NCBI GenBank assembly: GCA_011391185.1
Contig: JAABRB010000154.1
Span: forward strand, 1-7,902
Reading direction: 5' to 3'
Source: Betaproteobacteria bacterium
GTDB lineage: Bacteria; Pseudomonadota; Gammaproteobacteria; Burkholderiales; SG8-39
DNA length: 7,902 nucleotides
Under the pieces are notes generated by a model, which was not told where the DNA came from, ran no database searches, and saw nothing but the letters and a program-made list of their open reading frames with translations. Positions 1-7,002 of the stretch are shown piece after piece. A program made the translations under genes and the position numbers. Position 1 is the first letter of the stretch; the number at the start of each line of letters is the position of its first letter.

Positions 1-428
1 GCGCGATTGGCGCGTCCGGTCTGGACGTGGCGCAGCAGTCCCACCAGGCTCGCGCCCACGCCGTCGTGCATGTCGGCGAGAATGCGCTGGCGCTCGCTCG
101 TGAGCGCCCATTCGTGCTTGGCTTCCTCGACGCGCGCGTAGGTGGCCTTGATCTCTTCCGATTTCTCCGCGAGCCGGCGCTCGAGCTCGGTGTTGAGGCG
201 CTGCAGCTCGCGGGTCGCGGCGAGGAAGTACTCGACGATCGCGGCGCCGATCGCGAGCACGGTGAATAGCACGAAGCTCGCGCGCACGACGCGGGGCGTG
301 GTGTCGGTGTATCCGAATGCCCGCGCGGCCTCGGAACACAAGGCCACGGCGAACAGCAGCAGCGCGCCCATCGTGGCGGCGCGCGCCAGCGTCAGGGGGC
401 GCGCAGCTAAAAGTGTCCTGGTAATCAT
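1..428 (-). CDS. Sensor histidine kinase, HisKA_3 (NarX/DesK-like) type, N-terminal part only
   Basis: The gene runs off the left edge; 142 codons are visible, starting at ATG 428-426, the first usable start after an in-frame TAA near 505. Two hydrophobic stretches (about residues 12-31 and 48-70) flank a short loop and look like a two-helix membrane anchor. A charged helix (about 72-108, LQRLNTELERRLAEKSEEIK) follows, probably a signalling coiled coil. Then comes an H-box, ERQRILADMHDGVGASLVGL, with the likely phosphorylated histidine at H121. The DMHDGVG form is typical of HisKA_3 kinases that pair with NarL/LuxR-type response regulators; the HATPase domain and any regulator would lie beyond the edge. 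It sits 46 bp downstream of the small membrane protein on the same strand, probably in one operon. No good ribosome binding site precedes the ATG, because a dispersed 20-nt repeat fills that place. The input signal is unknown. The family call is strong from the H-box; the exact start is less sure. Confidence 0.85.
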   Translation of the reverse strand, partial: MITRTLLAARPLTLARAATMGALLLFAVALCSEAARAFGYTDTTPRVVRASFVLFTVLAIGAAIVEYFLAATRELQRLNTELERRLAEKSEEIKATYARVEEAKHEWALTSERQRILADMHDGVGASLVGLLRHVQTGRANR

Positions 429-448
429 ATTCCGTGTGATTCCGTGGC
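429..448 (-). repeat. Dispersed 20-nt repeat, copy 1, abutting the histidine kinase start codon
   Basis: The minus strand reads GCCACGGAATCACACGGAAT and ends exactly one base before the ATG of the histidine kinase. It is identical to the plus-strand sequence at 3620-3639 and differs by one base from the reverse complement of 3708-3727. It lies in the 46-bp gap between the small membrane protein and the kinase, where a ribosome binding site would be expected. Function unknown; a dispersed intergenic repeat is the simplest reading. Confidence 0.75.
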
Positions 449-474
449 GTGTTCTAGATATCCGGTTTCTGGCG

Positions 475-678
475 TCATCGGGACGGAGACACGAACCGCC
501 GGATTAACCAGAGCGCCGGGAGGATCACGAAGGTCCCCGGGGTCAGCAGTATCAGCACGTATGCGCACCACTTGCCGACCTGCCTGACCGAGAGGATTGA
601 CAGGCGGTCAACAGCAAAACCGTTCGAGGATTTCGCGGCAGGAGCGGACGGGCGATTGGTAGTTGCCTGGTAGATCAT
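475..678 (-). CDS. Small single-pass membrane protein, unknown function (67 aa)
   Basis: I do not recognise a family. The N-terminal half (about 1-33) is polar and rich in Ser, Ala and Pro. Residues 38-60 (CAYVLILLTPGTFVILPALWL) form one strongly hydrophobic helix broken by a Pro-Gly, followed by a basic RRFVSPSR tail, so the C terminus is probably cytoplasmic. The minus-strand AGAGGA about 8 nt before the ATG is a good ribosome binding site and supports translation. The membrane segment is unlikely in a random GC-rich frame, and no competing gene lies on the other strand. It precedes the sensor histidine kinase by 46 bp on the same strand, so the two are probably co-transcribed; a role as an accessory to that sensor is possible but untested. 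Real gene likely, function unknown. Confidence 0.6.
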   Translation of the reverse strand: MIYQATTNRPSAPAAKSSNGFAVDRLSILSVRQVGKWCAYVLILLTPGTFVILPALWLIRRFVSPSR

Positions 679-1107
679 GTTTGCGTTCCTCTGTCGGCGG
701 CCGCGGAGCCCATCCCGGTATGCGGTTTGGTGACTCGCTGCGGCTTGAACGCCCCCAGAATGCGGGAGAGCCGCTTCCAGATGACTAACCAGAGGGTTAC
801 GGATCGCTTACCGATGAGGGGTTTGTCGGGCTTGAGCCCGACAAACCCCTGAAGAATTCCTGGAAAACGCCTTCACGGCGAAGGCCGGGATTCAAGCAAG
901 CGGTGGTTTCACTGGACTCCGTTTTTCAATGAATTGATGAATCAGGAGTGGTTCGCGGCTTTTCCAGGGGGCGCGGCGCCCAAGCGCGATTCCGCCGGGT
1001 TCTCGGCGGCCCGGTGCGGGACAGCAGGTGATCTGATGTATGATAAATGCATGATCGTGTTCGATAAAAACAGAGACCGAGCCTGATCAACCTGAACTGA
1101 CACCACC
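679..1107. other. Divergent intergenic region with hairpins, no gene
   Basis: This 429-bp gap separates the starts of the leftward small-protein/histidine-kinase pair and the rightward Ser/Thr kinase, so both promoters should lie here. I see no supported gene: the 22-codon frame at 720-788 has no ribosome binding site. Structures visible are the perfect hairpin at 817-850, a weaker one at 869-885 (GCCTTC / GAAGGC, 5-nt loop), a TCAAT-GA-ATTGA palindrome at 926-937, and CCGCCG / CGGCGG at 993-1010. A TATGAT box at 1039-1044 could be the -10 of the Ser/Thr kinase promoter, but no convincing -35 precedes it. The AT-richer stretch at 1036-1072 fits a promoter-proximal leader. Confidence 0.6.
817..850. 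repeat. Perfect 15-bp inverted repeat, REP-like hairpin
   Basis: The arms AGGGGTTTGTCGGGC and GCCCGACAAACCCCT are exact reverse complements around a TTGA loop. There is no T-run after the stem on either strand. No gene ends nearby, since both flanking genes start on opposite sides and point away, so an ordinary terminator is unlikely. The GTCGGGC-loop-GCCCGAC core resembles extragenic palindromes that are common in proteobacterial genomes; that comparison is from memory. A regulatory RNA structure in a leader is an alternative. The structure itself is certain; its role is not. Confidence 0.75.
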
Positions 1108-2934
1108 ATGAGCGACCCGGCCTATCCCGACGCGCTGCAGCCGCAGTACCGCATGCACTGGTACACGGTCGAGCGCGTACTCGGCCAGGGCGGGTTCGGT
1201 ATCACCTACCTCGCGCGCGATACCAATCTCGACCAGCCGGTCGCCATCAAGGAGTACCTGCCCTTCGAGGTGGCCACGCGCCGCCAGGACGCGACCGTGC
1301 AGTCGCGCAGCGACAGCCAGCGCGAGCGTTTCCGCTGGGGGCTCGACCGTTTCATCCAGGAAGCGCGCACGCTGGCGCGTTTCGACCACCCCAATATCGT
1401 GCGCGTGCATTCCGTGTTCGAGTTCAACGGCACCGCGTACATGGTGATGCGGTTCGAGGAGGGCGAGAACTTCGGCGCGCTGCTGGAAGCTCGCAGGCTG
1501 CTGCCGGAATCCGATCTGCTGCGCATCCTGCTGCCGATCCTCGACGGGCTGGAGCTGGTCCACAACGCGGGGTTCATCCATCGCGACATCAAGCCGGACA
1601 ACATCCACATCCGGACGGACGGCAGCCCGGTGCTGCTCGACTTCGGCTCGGCGCGCTACGCCCTCGGCAAGTCGCGCACCATGACGATCCTGGTTGCGCC
1701 CGGTTACGCGCCGTTCGAGCAGTACAACAGCACCTCGGAGAACCAGGGACCGTGGACCGACATCTACGGGCTCGGCGCCACCTTCTACCGCGCGATCACA
1801 GGCGCGCCGCCGCTCGATGCGATCACCCGCAGCAAGGGGATACTCGGCAGCACGCGTGAAGTGCTGGTCCCGGCGCGAACCGTCGGCAGCGGGCGCTACA
1901 CCGGCCGCCTGCTCACGGCAATCGATCACGCGCTCGAGTTTGCCGAGAAGGACCGGCCGCAGACCATCGCGGAATGGCGCAAGGAACTCGCGGGGAACGG
2001 CAGCGCGGCAAGCCCGGCTTCTGCGGGGCAGCCGTCCGCCGCAGCTCCCGCAGTGGTTCCCGCTCCGCAGTCCAATCCACCGCGTCCCGCCGTTCCTCCA
2101 GACATGTCCGGTGCTCCCTCCCACGGTCCCGCGCCGGTGGCGGCACCCGCTGCCATGTCCGGCGCGCGCATGCCGCTCGTCTGGGCGATCGTCGGCGCGG
2201 TCGCGGGCGCGATCGCGATCGCCATTTTCCTGCTCGTGAGTAGAACGGACCAAAAAGCGAAACCGGATATAGAGCAAATGAGGGAGCAACTCGAAAAAGA
2301 GCGCAAGGGTCTCGACGCAGAGCGCCTGCAGGAAATGGAGCGAAAACTCCGGGAAGCGGAGGCAGCTGAGAAGAAACGGCTGGAGCAGGAAGCAATCAGG
2401 AAACAGCAGGAGCTGGATGCCGAAAAGAAGCGGCAGGAGCAGGAAGCGGGCAAAAGACAGCAGGAGCTGGAGGCCGAGAAGAAACGGCAGGAGCAGGAAG
2501 CGGCCAAGAGACAGCAGGGGCTGGAGGCCGAGAGGAAACGGCAGGCGGAGGACGCGCGCAGGAGGCAGCAGGAGCTGGAGGCCGAGAGGAAACAGCAGGC
2601 GGAGGACGCGCGCAGGAAGCAGCAGGAGCTGGATCTCGCCGAAAAACCCCCGGCCCCCGTGAAGCCCGTGCCTCAGGCATTGCCTGACGACATCGACCAA
2701 CTCAGGACCGTCGCCATGCGCGGAAATACTGCTGCCCAGGTCAAGCTCGCGGAAACTTATGCGAACGGACGGGGCGTGCCCAGGAGCTACTCCTTTGCGT
2801 ATGTCTGGTACAGCCTGGCGGTGCGATGCGGCAATACCGCCGCCACGGCCGGGCGGGCGAAGATGGCAGGCCTGCTGCAGGCGGTCGAAGTCCAGCAGGC
2901 GGACAAGCTGGTCGCCAGCATGAAGGTCTGCTGA
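1108..2934 (+). CDS. Transmembrane Hanks-type Ser/Thr protein kinase with periplasmic coiled coil and Sel1-like repeat
   Basis: This 608-residue protein should phosphorylate Ser/Thr residues of cytoplasmic targets. The kinase domain (about 18-296) has every key element: glycine loop GQGGFG (26-31), ATP-binding K48 in VAIKEYLP, helix-C E85, catalytic HRDIKPDN (D160, N165), DFG (178-180), an activation segment ending PGYAPFEQY (198-206) in place of APE, D218 and R283. It therefore looks active. A Pro/Ala-rich linker (about 299-350) leads to one membrane helix (356-377). Beyond it, presumably in the periplasm, lie a Lys/Glu/Gln-rich coiled coil (about 385-512), a short Pro linker and a Sel1-like motif (about 530-594, AAQVKLAETYANGRGVPRSY). 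The only cysteines are C574 and C608. The ATG is the first after an in-frame TGA at 1093-1095; its ribosome binding site is weak. The lipoprotein gene follows after 47 bp, probably in the same operon. Kinase identity is very secure; the topology is inferred and the signal unknown. Confidence 0.95.
   Translation: MSDPAYPDALQPQYRMHWYTVERVLGQGGFGITYLARDTNLDQPVAIKEYLPFEVATRRQDATVQSRSDSQRERFRWGLDRFIQEARTLARFDHPNIVRVHSVFEFNGTAYMVMRFEEGENFGALLEARRLLPESDLLRILLPILDGLELVHNAGFIHRDIKPDNIHIRTDGSPVLLDFGSARYALGKSRTMTILVAPGYAPFEQYNSTSENQGPWTDIYGLGATFYRAITGAPPLDAITRSKGILGSTREVLVPARTVGSGRYTGRLLTAIDHALEFAEKDRPQTIAEWRKELAGNGSAASPASAGQPSAAAPAVVPAPQSNPPRPAVPPDMSGAPSHGPAPVAAPAAMSGARMPLVWAIVGAVAGAIAIAIFLLVSRTDQKAKPDIEQMREQLEKERKGLDAERLQEMERKLREAEAAEKKRLEQEAIRKQQELDAEKKRQEQEAGKRQQELEAEKKRQEQEAAKRQQGLEAERKRQAEDARRRQQELEAERKQQAEDARRKQQELDLAEKPPAPVKPVPQALPDDIDQLRTVAMRGNTAAQVKLAETYANGRGVPRSYSFAYVWYSLAVRCGNTAATAGRAKMAGLLQAVEVQQADKLVASMKVC
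2374..2643 (+). repeat. Five 54-bp in-frame tandem repeats encoding 18-residue coiled-coil units
   Basis: Residues 423-512 of the Ser/Thr kinase are five consecutive 18-residue units; unit 2 is KRQEQEAGKRQQELEAEK. Units 2 and 3 are nearly identical, and units 4 and 5 share a changed first half (QAEDARR in place of QEQEA). The pattern suggests duplication of single units and then of the variant. Eighteen residues is five helical turns, so each unit extends a continuous helix, as in the central domain of TolA. Copy number may vary between strains because the DNA repeats are long and similar. Confidence 0.9.
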
Positions 2935-2981
2935 TAAGATTTTCTTGCCGAGCGCGGGCGCAGGCCGCTGCGGGAGTGACT

Positions 2982-3605
2982 ATGACAACTGGCACCAACG
3001 AGATGACCGGCAAGCACCGTCTTGCCGCGTGTTGCGTGATGCTCGTCCTGTTCGTGGCGGGTTGCGCGACCGAGAGTGATTTCCGCTGCGCGGTCACCGC
3101 GATCAATGACAACTTTCGCGCCGATTACGAAGTCATTCTCAAGCAGAACGGGACGAAGGAGTTCAAGGTGACGCGGGCCGAGGCCTACGACGCCGTGCGC
3201 ATCAGCCTGGCGCGGCTGGGGATGACGGTCGAGTCGCAGGATCCGGTGCTGGGTTTCGTCAGTGTCTATGGGCCGGCGCCGCGCCCGCTCGACCTGAGCG
3301 AGTGGAATCAGGCGGCAGCGGCGGATTTGCCGAGGGCGCGCCAGATCATCGGACCCTGCGTCGGGATGTTCAGTAATTTCTTCACCTTCGAGCCGGAAGG
3401 CCTCGAGGTCGTGATCACCGCGACCGTGATCGAAGCGCCGGGCGGCACCTCGGTATCCTATACGGCGCGCATGCGTGAGGTCGCGCCGCCGAAGTCGGGC
3501 ATCCCGCGCCGGGAATACCTGCCGCCGAGCGCCGTCTGGATGGGGCTCAACAAGATGTGGTTCGAACTCGAGCGGGAATTCAAGGCGACTTACCGGAAAC
3601 CCTGA
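2982..3605 (+). CDS. Predicted outer-membrane lipoprotein, unknown function (207 aa)
   Basis: A basic start (KHR at 11-13), a hydrophobic stretch (14-26) and the lipobox VAGC (C28) form a clear lipoprotein signal peptide. Alanine follows the cysteine instead of the aspartate that retains lipoproteins in the inner membrane, so outer-membrane sorting by Lol is expected. The mature part is about 180 residues, with alternating strands and helices (for example AEAYDAVRISLARLGMTV at 66-83 and LEVVITATVIEAP at 141-153). It has two further cysteines, C36 and C125, that could pair in the periplasm. I do not recognise the domain; a small alpha/beta fold is a guess. The ATG at 2982 is chosen because GGAG (2973-2976) lies 5 nt upstream; Met8 (3003) is the alternative and also keeps the lipobox. 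It lies 47 bp after the Ser/Thr kinase stop, so co-transcription is likely, and it may sense for or be controlled by that kinase. Lipoprotein call strong, function unknown. Confidence 0.85.
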   Translation: MTTGTNEMTGKHRLAACCVMLVLFVAGCATESDFRCAVTAINDNFRADYEVILKQNGTKEFKVTRAEAYDAVRISLARLGMTVESQDPVLGFVSVYGPAPRPLDLSEWNQAAAADLPRARQIIGPCVGMFSNFFTFEPEGLEVVITATVIEAPGGTSVSYTARMREVAPPKSGIPRREYLPPSAVWMGLNKMWFELEREFKATYRKP

Positions 3606-3619
3606 TCCGAATATTGTTA

Positions 3620-3727
3620 GCCACGGAATCACACGGAATGACACGGACAAAACCTGAACGAGAACCGGCTTCCGCCGGGGTGACTTGATCAAAGATTCCC
3701 TGAATTAATTCCGTGTGTTTCCGTGGC
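3620..3727. repeat. Inverted pair of the 20-nt repeat in a convergent gap (possible bidirectional terminator)
   Basis: The left arm at 3620-3639 and the reverse complement of 3708-3727 match at 19 of 20 bases, separated by 68 nt. The left arm continues as three 10-nt steps (CCACGGAATC, ACACGGAATG, ACACGGACAA, 3621-3650). Inside the loop is a small hairpin, CCGGC-TTCC-GCCGG, at 3665-3678. The element fills most of the 142 bp between the lipoprotein stop and the stop of the large regulator, which converge here, so it could fold in transcripts from both sides. No classic stem plus T-run terminator was found. A miniature mobile element or a dispersed repeat family is an alternative. Confidence 0.65.
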
Positions 3728-3747
3728 TGTTTATTAGCTTCTGATCA

Positions 3748-6700
3748 TTAACGGGGCGCCGGCTTGGCGCCCTGCTGCGCGAGCAGTCCCGCGTACACCG
3801 CCTGGGTTTCCGCTGACGGCATGGCTTTCGCCCGTGCCGATAGCAGCGTGCGCAGCCGCTCGTAGGTCGCGATGGCTTCGGCGTTGTCGCCGCGGCGCTG
3901 GTAGAGCGCCATCAGGTTGCGATAGCCGGTCTCGCACAGCTCGTCCGCGTCTATCAATCGGGAATAGCAGTCCGCCGCCACCTCGGGCTTGCCCGCATCC
4001 TCCCACCAGCGCGCGACCCGGGCGAGAGTGCGCTGCAGTTTCGCTCGCGCCTGCTCGCGGCACGCGATGAAACTCGGCTGCTCGGACTCGTCCGGAAGAA
4101 ACGGCCCGCGGTAGAGCGCGAGCGCCTCGTCGACGAGCACGCGCAGCGCCGGATCGGTGGAGCGCGGATCACGCAATACGCCATCCAGTTCCGCGAGCAG
4201 GTGGTCGAGCGCCCAGGTGTCCACCCACACCCGCCGGGGGTCCAGTGAGAGGCGCGTGTCGCGCAGGATGACCGCCTCGTCGTCGTCGAATATCCGCCGC
4301 AGCCGGTGCAGCGTCGTGGTGAAGGATTTGTGCGCGTAGTCCGCGTCCACGCGCGGCCACAAGGCGTCCGCAAGCTGTTCGCTCCTCACGTTCTGACCGC
4401 CCATCGCGACCAGCACCTTGAGCAACTCCAGCGGCCGGCCCGGACCTTTGCTGGAGAATTCGATCGGCGCGGATTCCCGCAGTAGCGTGAACCCGCCCAG
4501 CGTGCTCACCAGGAACGGCCGCGGCCACTGCTTCACGCGCAGCGCGGAAGGCGGCGGCGGGAGGTTCCTGGCTCGCACCAGCGCGCGCGCGAACTCGGAC
4601 TCGACGCCGTGGCGCAACGCAGCCGCGCAGATTTCAGCAAGGACCTGCGGCCGCAGGGCCGGGATGTAGCGCAACCCGAGTTCGCGGCACGCGCCCAGCG
4701 CGGCCTTCAACGTGCCGAGTGCGGCCTGCTCGTCGCCCCCCAGTAATGCCGTGCCCGCCGCTGCCAGCTGCACTGATACGGACAGCAGGGGGCTGCGGCT
4801 GCGTTTCGCAATCTCTTCCGCGCCGCGTATCTGGGCGTTCGCGCCGCGGTGGTCGCCTTCGGCGGCGAGCAACTGGGCCGAGACCACGCGCGCGAGGCAT
4901 TCCAGCCACGGTATGCCGATCTCGACGGCGAGCGCCAGCGCCATTTTCGCTTCCCGGGCGGCGCCCGCGGCATCGCTCTCGAGGGCCGCGATCCAGCCGC
5001 GCAGGTAATGGACGAAAGCCTGGTCGCCGCGGCGCAGGCGCGCGCCTGCGGCTTCCAGTGCCTGCAATCCGGCGCGGGCGCCCTCGCGGTCGCCGGCGCC
5101 GAGCGCGGCGGCCGTCACGATCGAGTGCAGCCAGGCATCACAGGCATGTATGCCTTCCGCGGCGGCGAGCGCGAGGCATTCGCGCGCCGTGCGCAGAGCT
5201 GCGTCCGGCGACCCGTCGAGCAGTTGGCCCAGGGCCGAGGCGATGCTGACCGCGATATTCGTGTCCGGGGCAAAATCGTCCGACCGGGTCCGCAGCGCGC
5301 CGGTAATAGCCTCGACCGCTGCAAAATCTCCGTGGAACAGCGCCGCCATCGCGCGACCCAACGCGAGTTCCGCCCCGACCCCTGGAGCGCTAAGCGCACC
5401 CTGGGCAGTACGGGCGGTGTGCTCGGCGCGGTCCAGCCAGTAGGCGAGGCGCTCATTGCCCGGGTCGCGCAGCAGCAGCGCGCGGATCAGCATCGCGCCA
5501 GCAGTGGGATCAACTTCAGCGCTGGCCTCGGCTTGCTTTCCTGCCAGCAGCCCTTCGAGAACGGTGATCCAGTGATCGAGGCCCGTGAGATCATCGAACT
5601 CGAGTATCGTCGCCCGCGCCGCGGCGCAGCTCGCGCGGATCATGCCGTGCGTATCGCCGGCGCGGAGAAATCCTTCGTAGGCCTGCGCAAACAATCGGCG
5701 GGACGCGCGCGGGCTCGCGTGCAAGCGGCTGGCGGCGTGAGCCTGGAGCAGGCGGGGATCGGATTCGACGGTCCCGGCAGGCAGCAGTTCGAGCCAGCCG
5801 TTCAAGGTCTCGCTGCGGCCCTGGGCCAGCATGCCATCCGACTCTTCCGCGGCAATCCGCGCGACCTCGACCCAATCGTGGCTTTCCGCGAGCAGCGTAA
5901 CCGCGTCCTCTACGTGCCCGGCGGCGCGCAGCAGGTCAGCGGCTCGCTTCAGCTCCGCGGCGCCCATGGCATCGGGCAGCGCCTGCGCCGCGCGGCTGCG
6001 CAGAAATTCCCGCAGCAGGGGATGCAGCTGGTAATAGCGGCCTTCGTCGCCGGGGACTTCGCGCACGAAATAGTCGTTCTGCGACAGGTTGAGCAGAAGG
6101 CGGCCGGCCCGCGGCTCTCCGGTGAGCGCTTCCGCGACTTCCGCGCTCACGCGGGGCAGGCAGGCGACCCGCAGCAGGAATTGCTGCGTCTTGGGCTCGA
6201 AGCGGTCGAATATTTCCCCGGCCAGGTAGTCGAATATCACCTTGGGCGTCGCGTCTCCGGGCAGCTCCGCGATGCGGCCGGACACTTTCGCGTGCTCGAG
6301 CATCAGCACCAGGCCCGCGGCCCAGCCCTGCGTGCGCTGGTGCAGGCTCGCGACCACGTCGGGGGAGACCGGCTGGCCTCGCAGGTTCGCGATGGCGGCG
6401 ATCTCATCCGGGCCGACGCGTAAATCTTCCGCGTTGAGGTGCACCATCCCGCCGCCCAGGCGCAATCGCGCGAGCGCGGCCGGCGGCTCGGTGCGGCTGA
6501 CGATCAGGACGCAGCAGTGGCCCGGGACCTGGGTCAGGCCCGCCTCGAGCGCCGCGTGCAGCGGGCTGTTGGGGGAGACTTCATGCAGGTTATCGAGCAC
6601 CAGGACGGCGGGCGACTTGGCGCGCATGAATAACTGCCGGAAGTAGCGGCGCGCAAAGCCCGCGATGTCATCGGCGTACTGGGGCGCGAACGAGGGCAAC

Positions 6701-6996
6701 TCGCGCGCACGGCCGTCGTCGAGCCGGTGCGCGGCATGGCCCAGGTAATGAAAGAACGTGGCGACGTCGGCGTCATCGGGATCGAGCTGGTACCAGATGC
6801 ACGCGTAGTTACGCGCTTCGATGTAGCTCGCGGCCAGCGTGCTCTTGCCGGCGCCGGGAGGGCCCGAGATCCAGATCACGGTGCGCCCGGGCGTGCCGTC
6901 GAGCCGCACGAACAGCGCCTCCCGCCGCACGGCGCTGCCGATGACCGGTCGCGTTGTTTTGGCGAATGCGACGCCGCGCTGTTTGACCTGGGCCAA
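3748..6996 (-). CDS. MalT-like STAND ATPase with C-terminal winged helix and BTAD domain, transcriptional regulator
   Basis: About 1082 residues from the TTG start. An AKTTRP motif near the N terminus precedes an NTPase with Walker A GPPGAGKST (45-53, K51), Walker B AVLVLDNLHEV (D135), a SRTEPP sensor segment (about 167-172), GWAAGL (about 224-229) and LHPLLREFLR (about 324-333), as in MalT/AlkS-type STAND regulators. A long Ala/Leu-rich helical array (about 345-810), TPR-like, probably binds the inducer or a partner. The C terminus is a winged helix (about 825-920) and a BTAD (about 925-1075) in place of the LuxR-type HTH of MalT. Such proteins are thought to oligomerise when ATP and an inducer bind, then activate promoters. 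It is transcribed away from fadE, so control of fatty-acid oxidation is a reasonable inference. TTG 6996 is preferred because GGAGG lies 6 nt upstream; ATG 7071 (1107 aa) and ATG 7017 are alternatives with poorer sites. Family secure, target unproven. Confidence 0.92.
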   Translation of the reverse strand: MAQVKQRGVAFAKTTRPVIGSAVRREALFVRLDGTPGRTVIWISGPPGAGKSTLAASYIEARNYACIWYQLDPDDADVATFFHYLGHAAHRLDDGRARELPSFAPQYADDIAGFARRYFRQLFMRAKSPAVLVLDNLHEVSPNSPLHAALEAGLTQVPGHCCVLIVSRTEPPAALARLRLGGGMVHLNAEDLRVGPDEIAAIANLRGQPVSPDVVASLHQRTQGWAAGLVLMLEHAKVSGRIAELPGDATPKVIFDYLAGEIFDRFEPKTQQFLLRVACLPRVSAEVAEALTGEPRAGRLLLNLSQNDYFVREVPGDEGRYYQLHPLLREFLRSRAAQALPDAMGAAELKRAADLLRAAGHVEDAVTLLAESHDWVEVARIAAEESDGMLAQGRSETLNGWLELLPAGTVESDPRLLQAHAASRLHASPRASRRLFAQAYEGFLRAGDTHGMIRASCAAARATILEFDDLTGLDHWITVLEGLLAGKQAEASAEVDPTAGAMLIRALLLRDPGNERLAYWLDRAEHTARTAQGALSAPGVGAELALGRAMAALFHGDFAAVEAITGALRTRSDDFAPDTNIAVSIASALGQLLDGSPDAALRTARECLALAAAEGIHACDAWLHSIVTAAALGAGDREGARAGLQALEAAGARLRRGDQAFVHYLRGWIAALESDAAGAAREAKMALALAVEIGIPWLECLARVVSAQLLAAEGDHRGANAQIRGAEEIAKRSRSPLLSVSVQLAAAGTALLGGDEQAALGTLKAALGACRELGLRYIPALRPQVLAEICAAALRHGVESEFARALVRARNLPPPPSALRVKQWPRPFLVSTLGGFTLLRESAPIEFSSKGPGRPLELLKVLVAMGGQNVRSEQLADALWPRVDADYAHKSFTTTLHRLRRIFDDDEAVILRDTRLSLDPRRVWVDTWALDHLLAELDGVLRDPRSTDPALRVLVDEALALYRGPFLPDESEQPSFIACREQARAKLQRTLARVARWWEDAGKPEVAADCYSRLIDADELCETGYRNLMALYQRRGDNAEAIATYERLRTLLSARAKAMPSAETQAVYAGLLAQQGAKPAPR

Positions 6997-7002
6997 TTGT
7001 TT

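Noticed and set aside
720..788. 22-codon open frame in the divergent gap
   Set aside because: No ribosome binding site and no recognisable product.
970..982. GGGCGC-G-GCGCCC inverted repeat
   Set aside because: A one-base loop cannot form a stable hairpin, and short GC palindromes are common in this base composition.
2374..2643. Tandem 54-bp units as a CRISPR-like array
   Set aside because: The units are contiguous without spacers, remain in frame and encode a coiled coil.
1087..2700. Long minus-strand open frame (537 codons) opposite the Ser/Thr kinase
   Set aside because: Its product is a Leu/Pro and Arg/His-rich string with periodicity that only mirrors the 54-bp repeats of the kinase; long antisense frames are expected opposite GC-rich genes, and the kinase motifs fix the true strand.
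2826..2981. Upstream extension of the lipoprotein frame into the kinase gene
   Set aside because: It would put about 52 residues before the signal peptide and overlap the kinase; GGAG before ATG 2982 marks the real start.
2787..3692. Minus-strand open frame (301 codons) over the lipoprotein
   Set aside because: Arg/His-rich shadow that also reads through the 20-nt repeats; the plus strand has a lipobox and a ribosome binding site.
4849..6423. Long plus-strand open frame (524 codons) opposite the MalT/BTAD regulator
   Set aside because: Low-complexity Arg/Gly/Ala/Gln composition with no recognisable domain; the minus strand carries Walker motifs and BTAD across the same bases.
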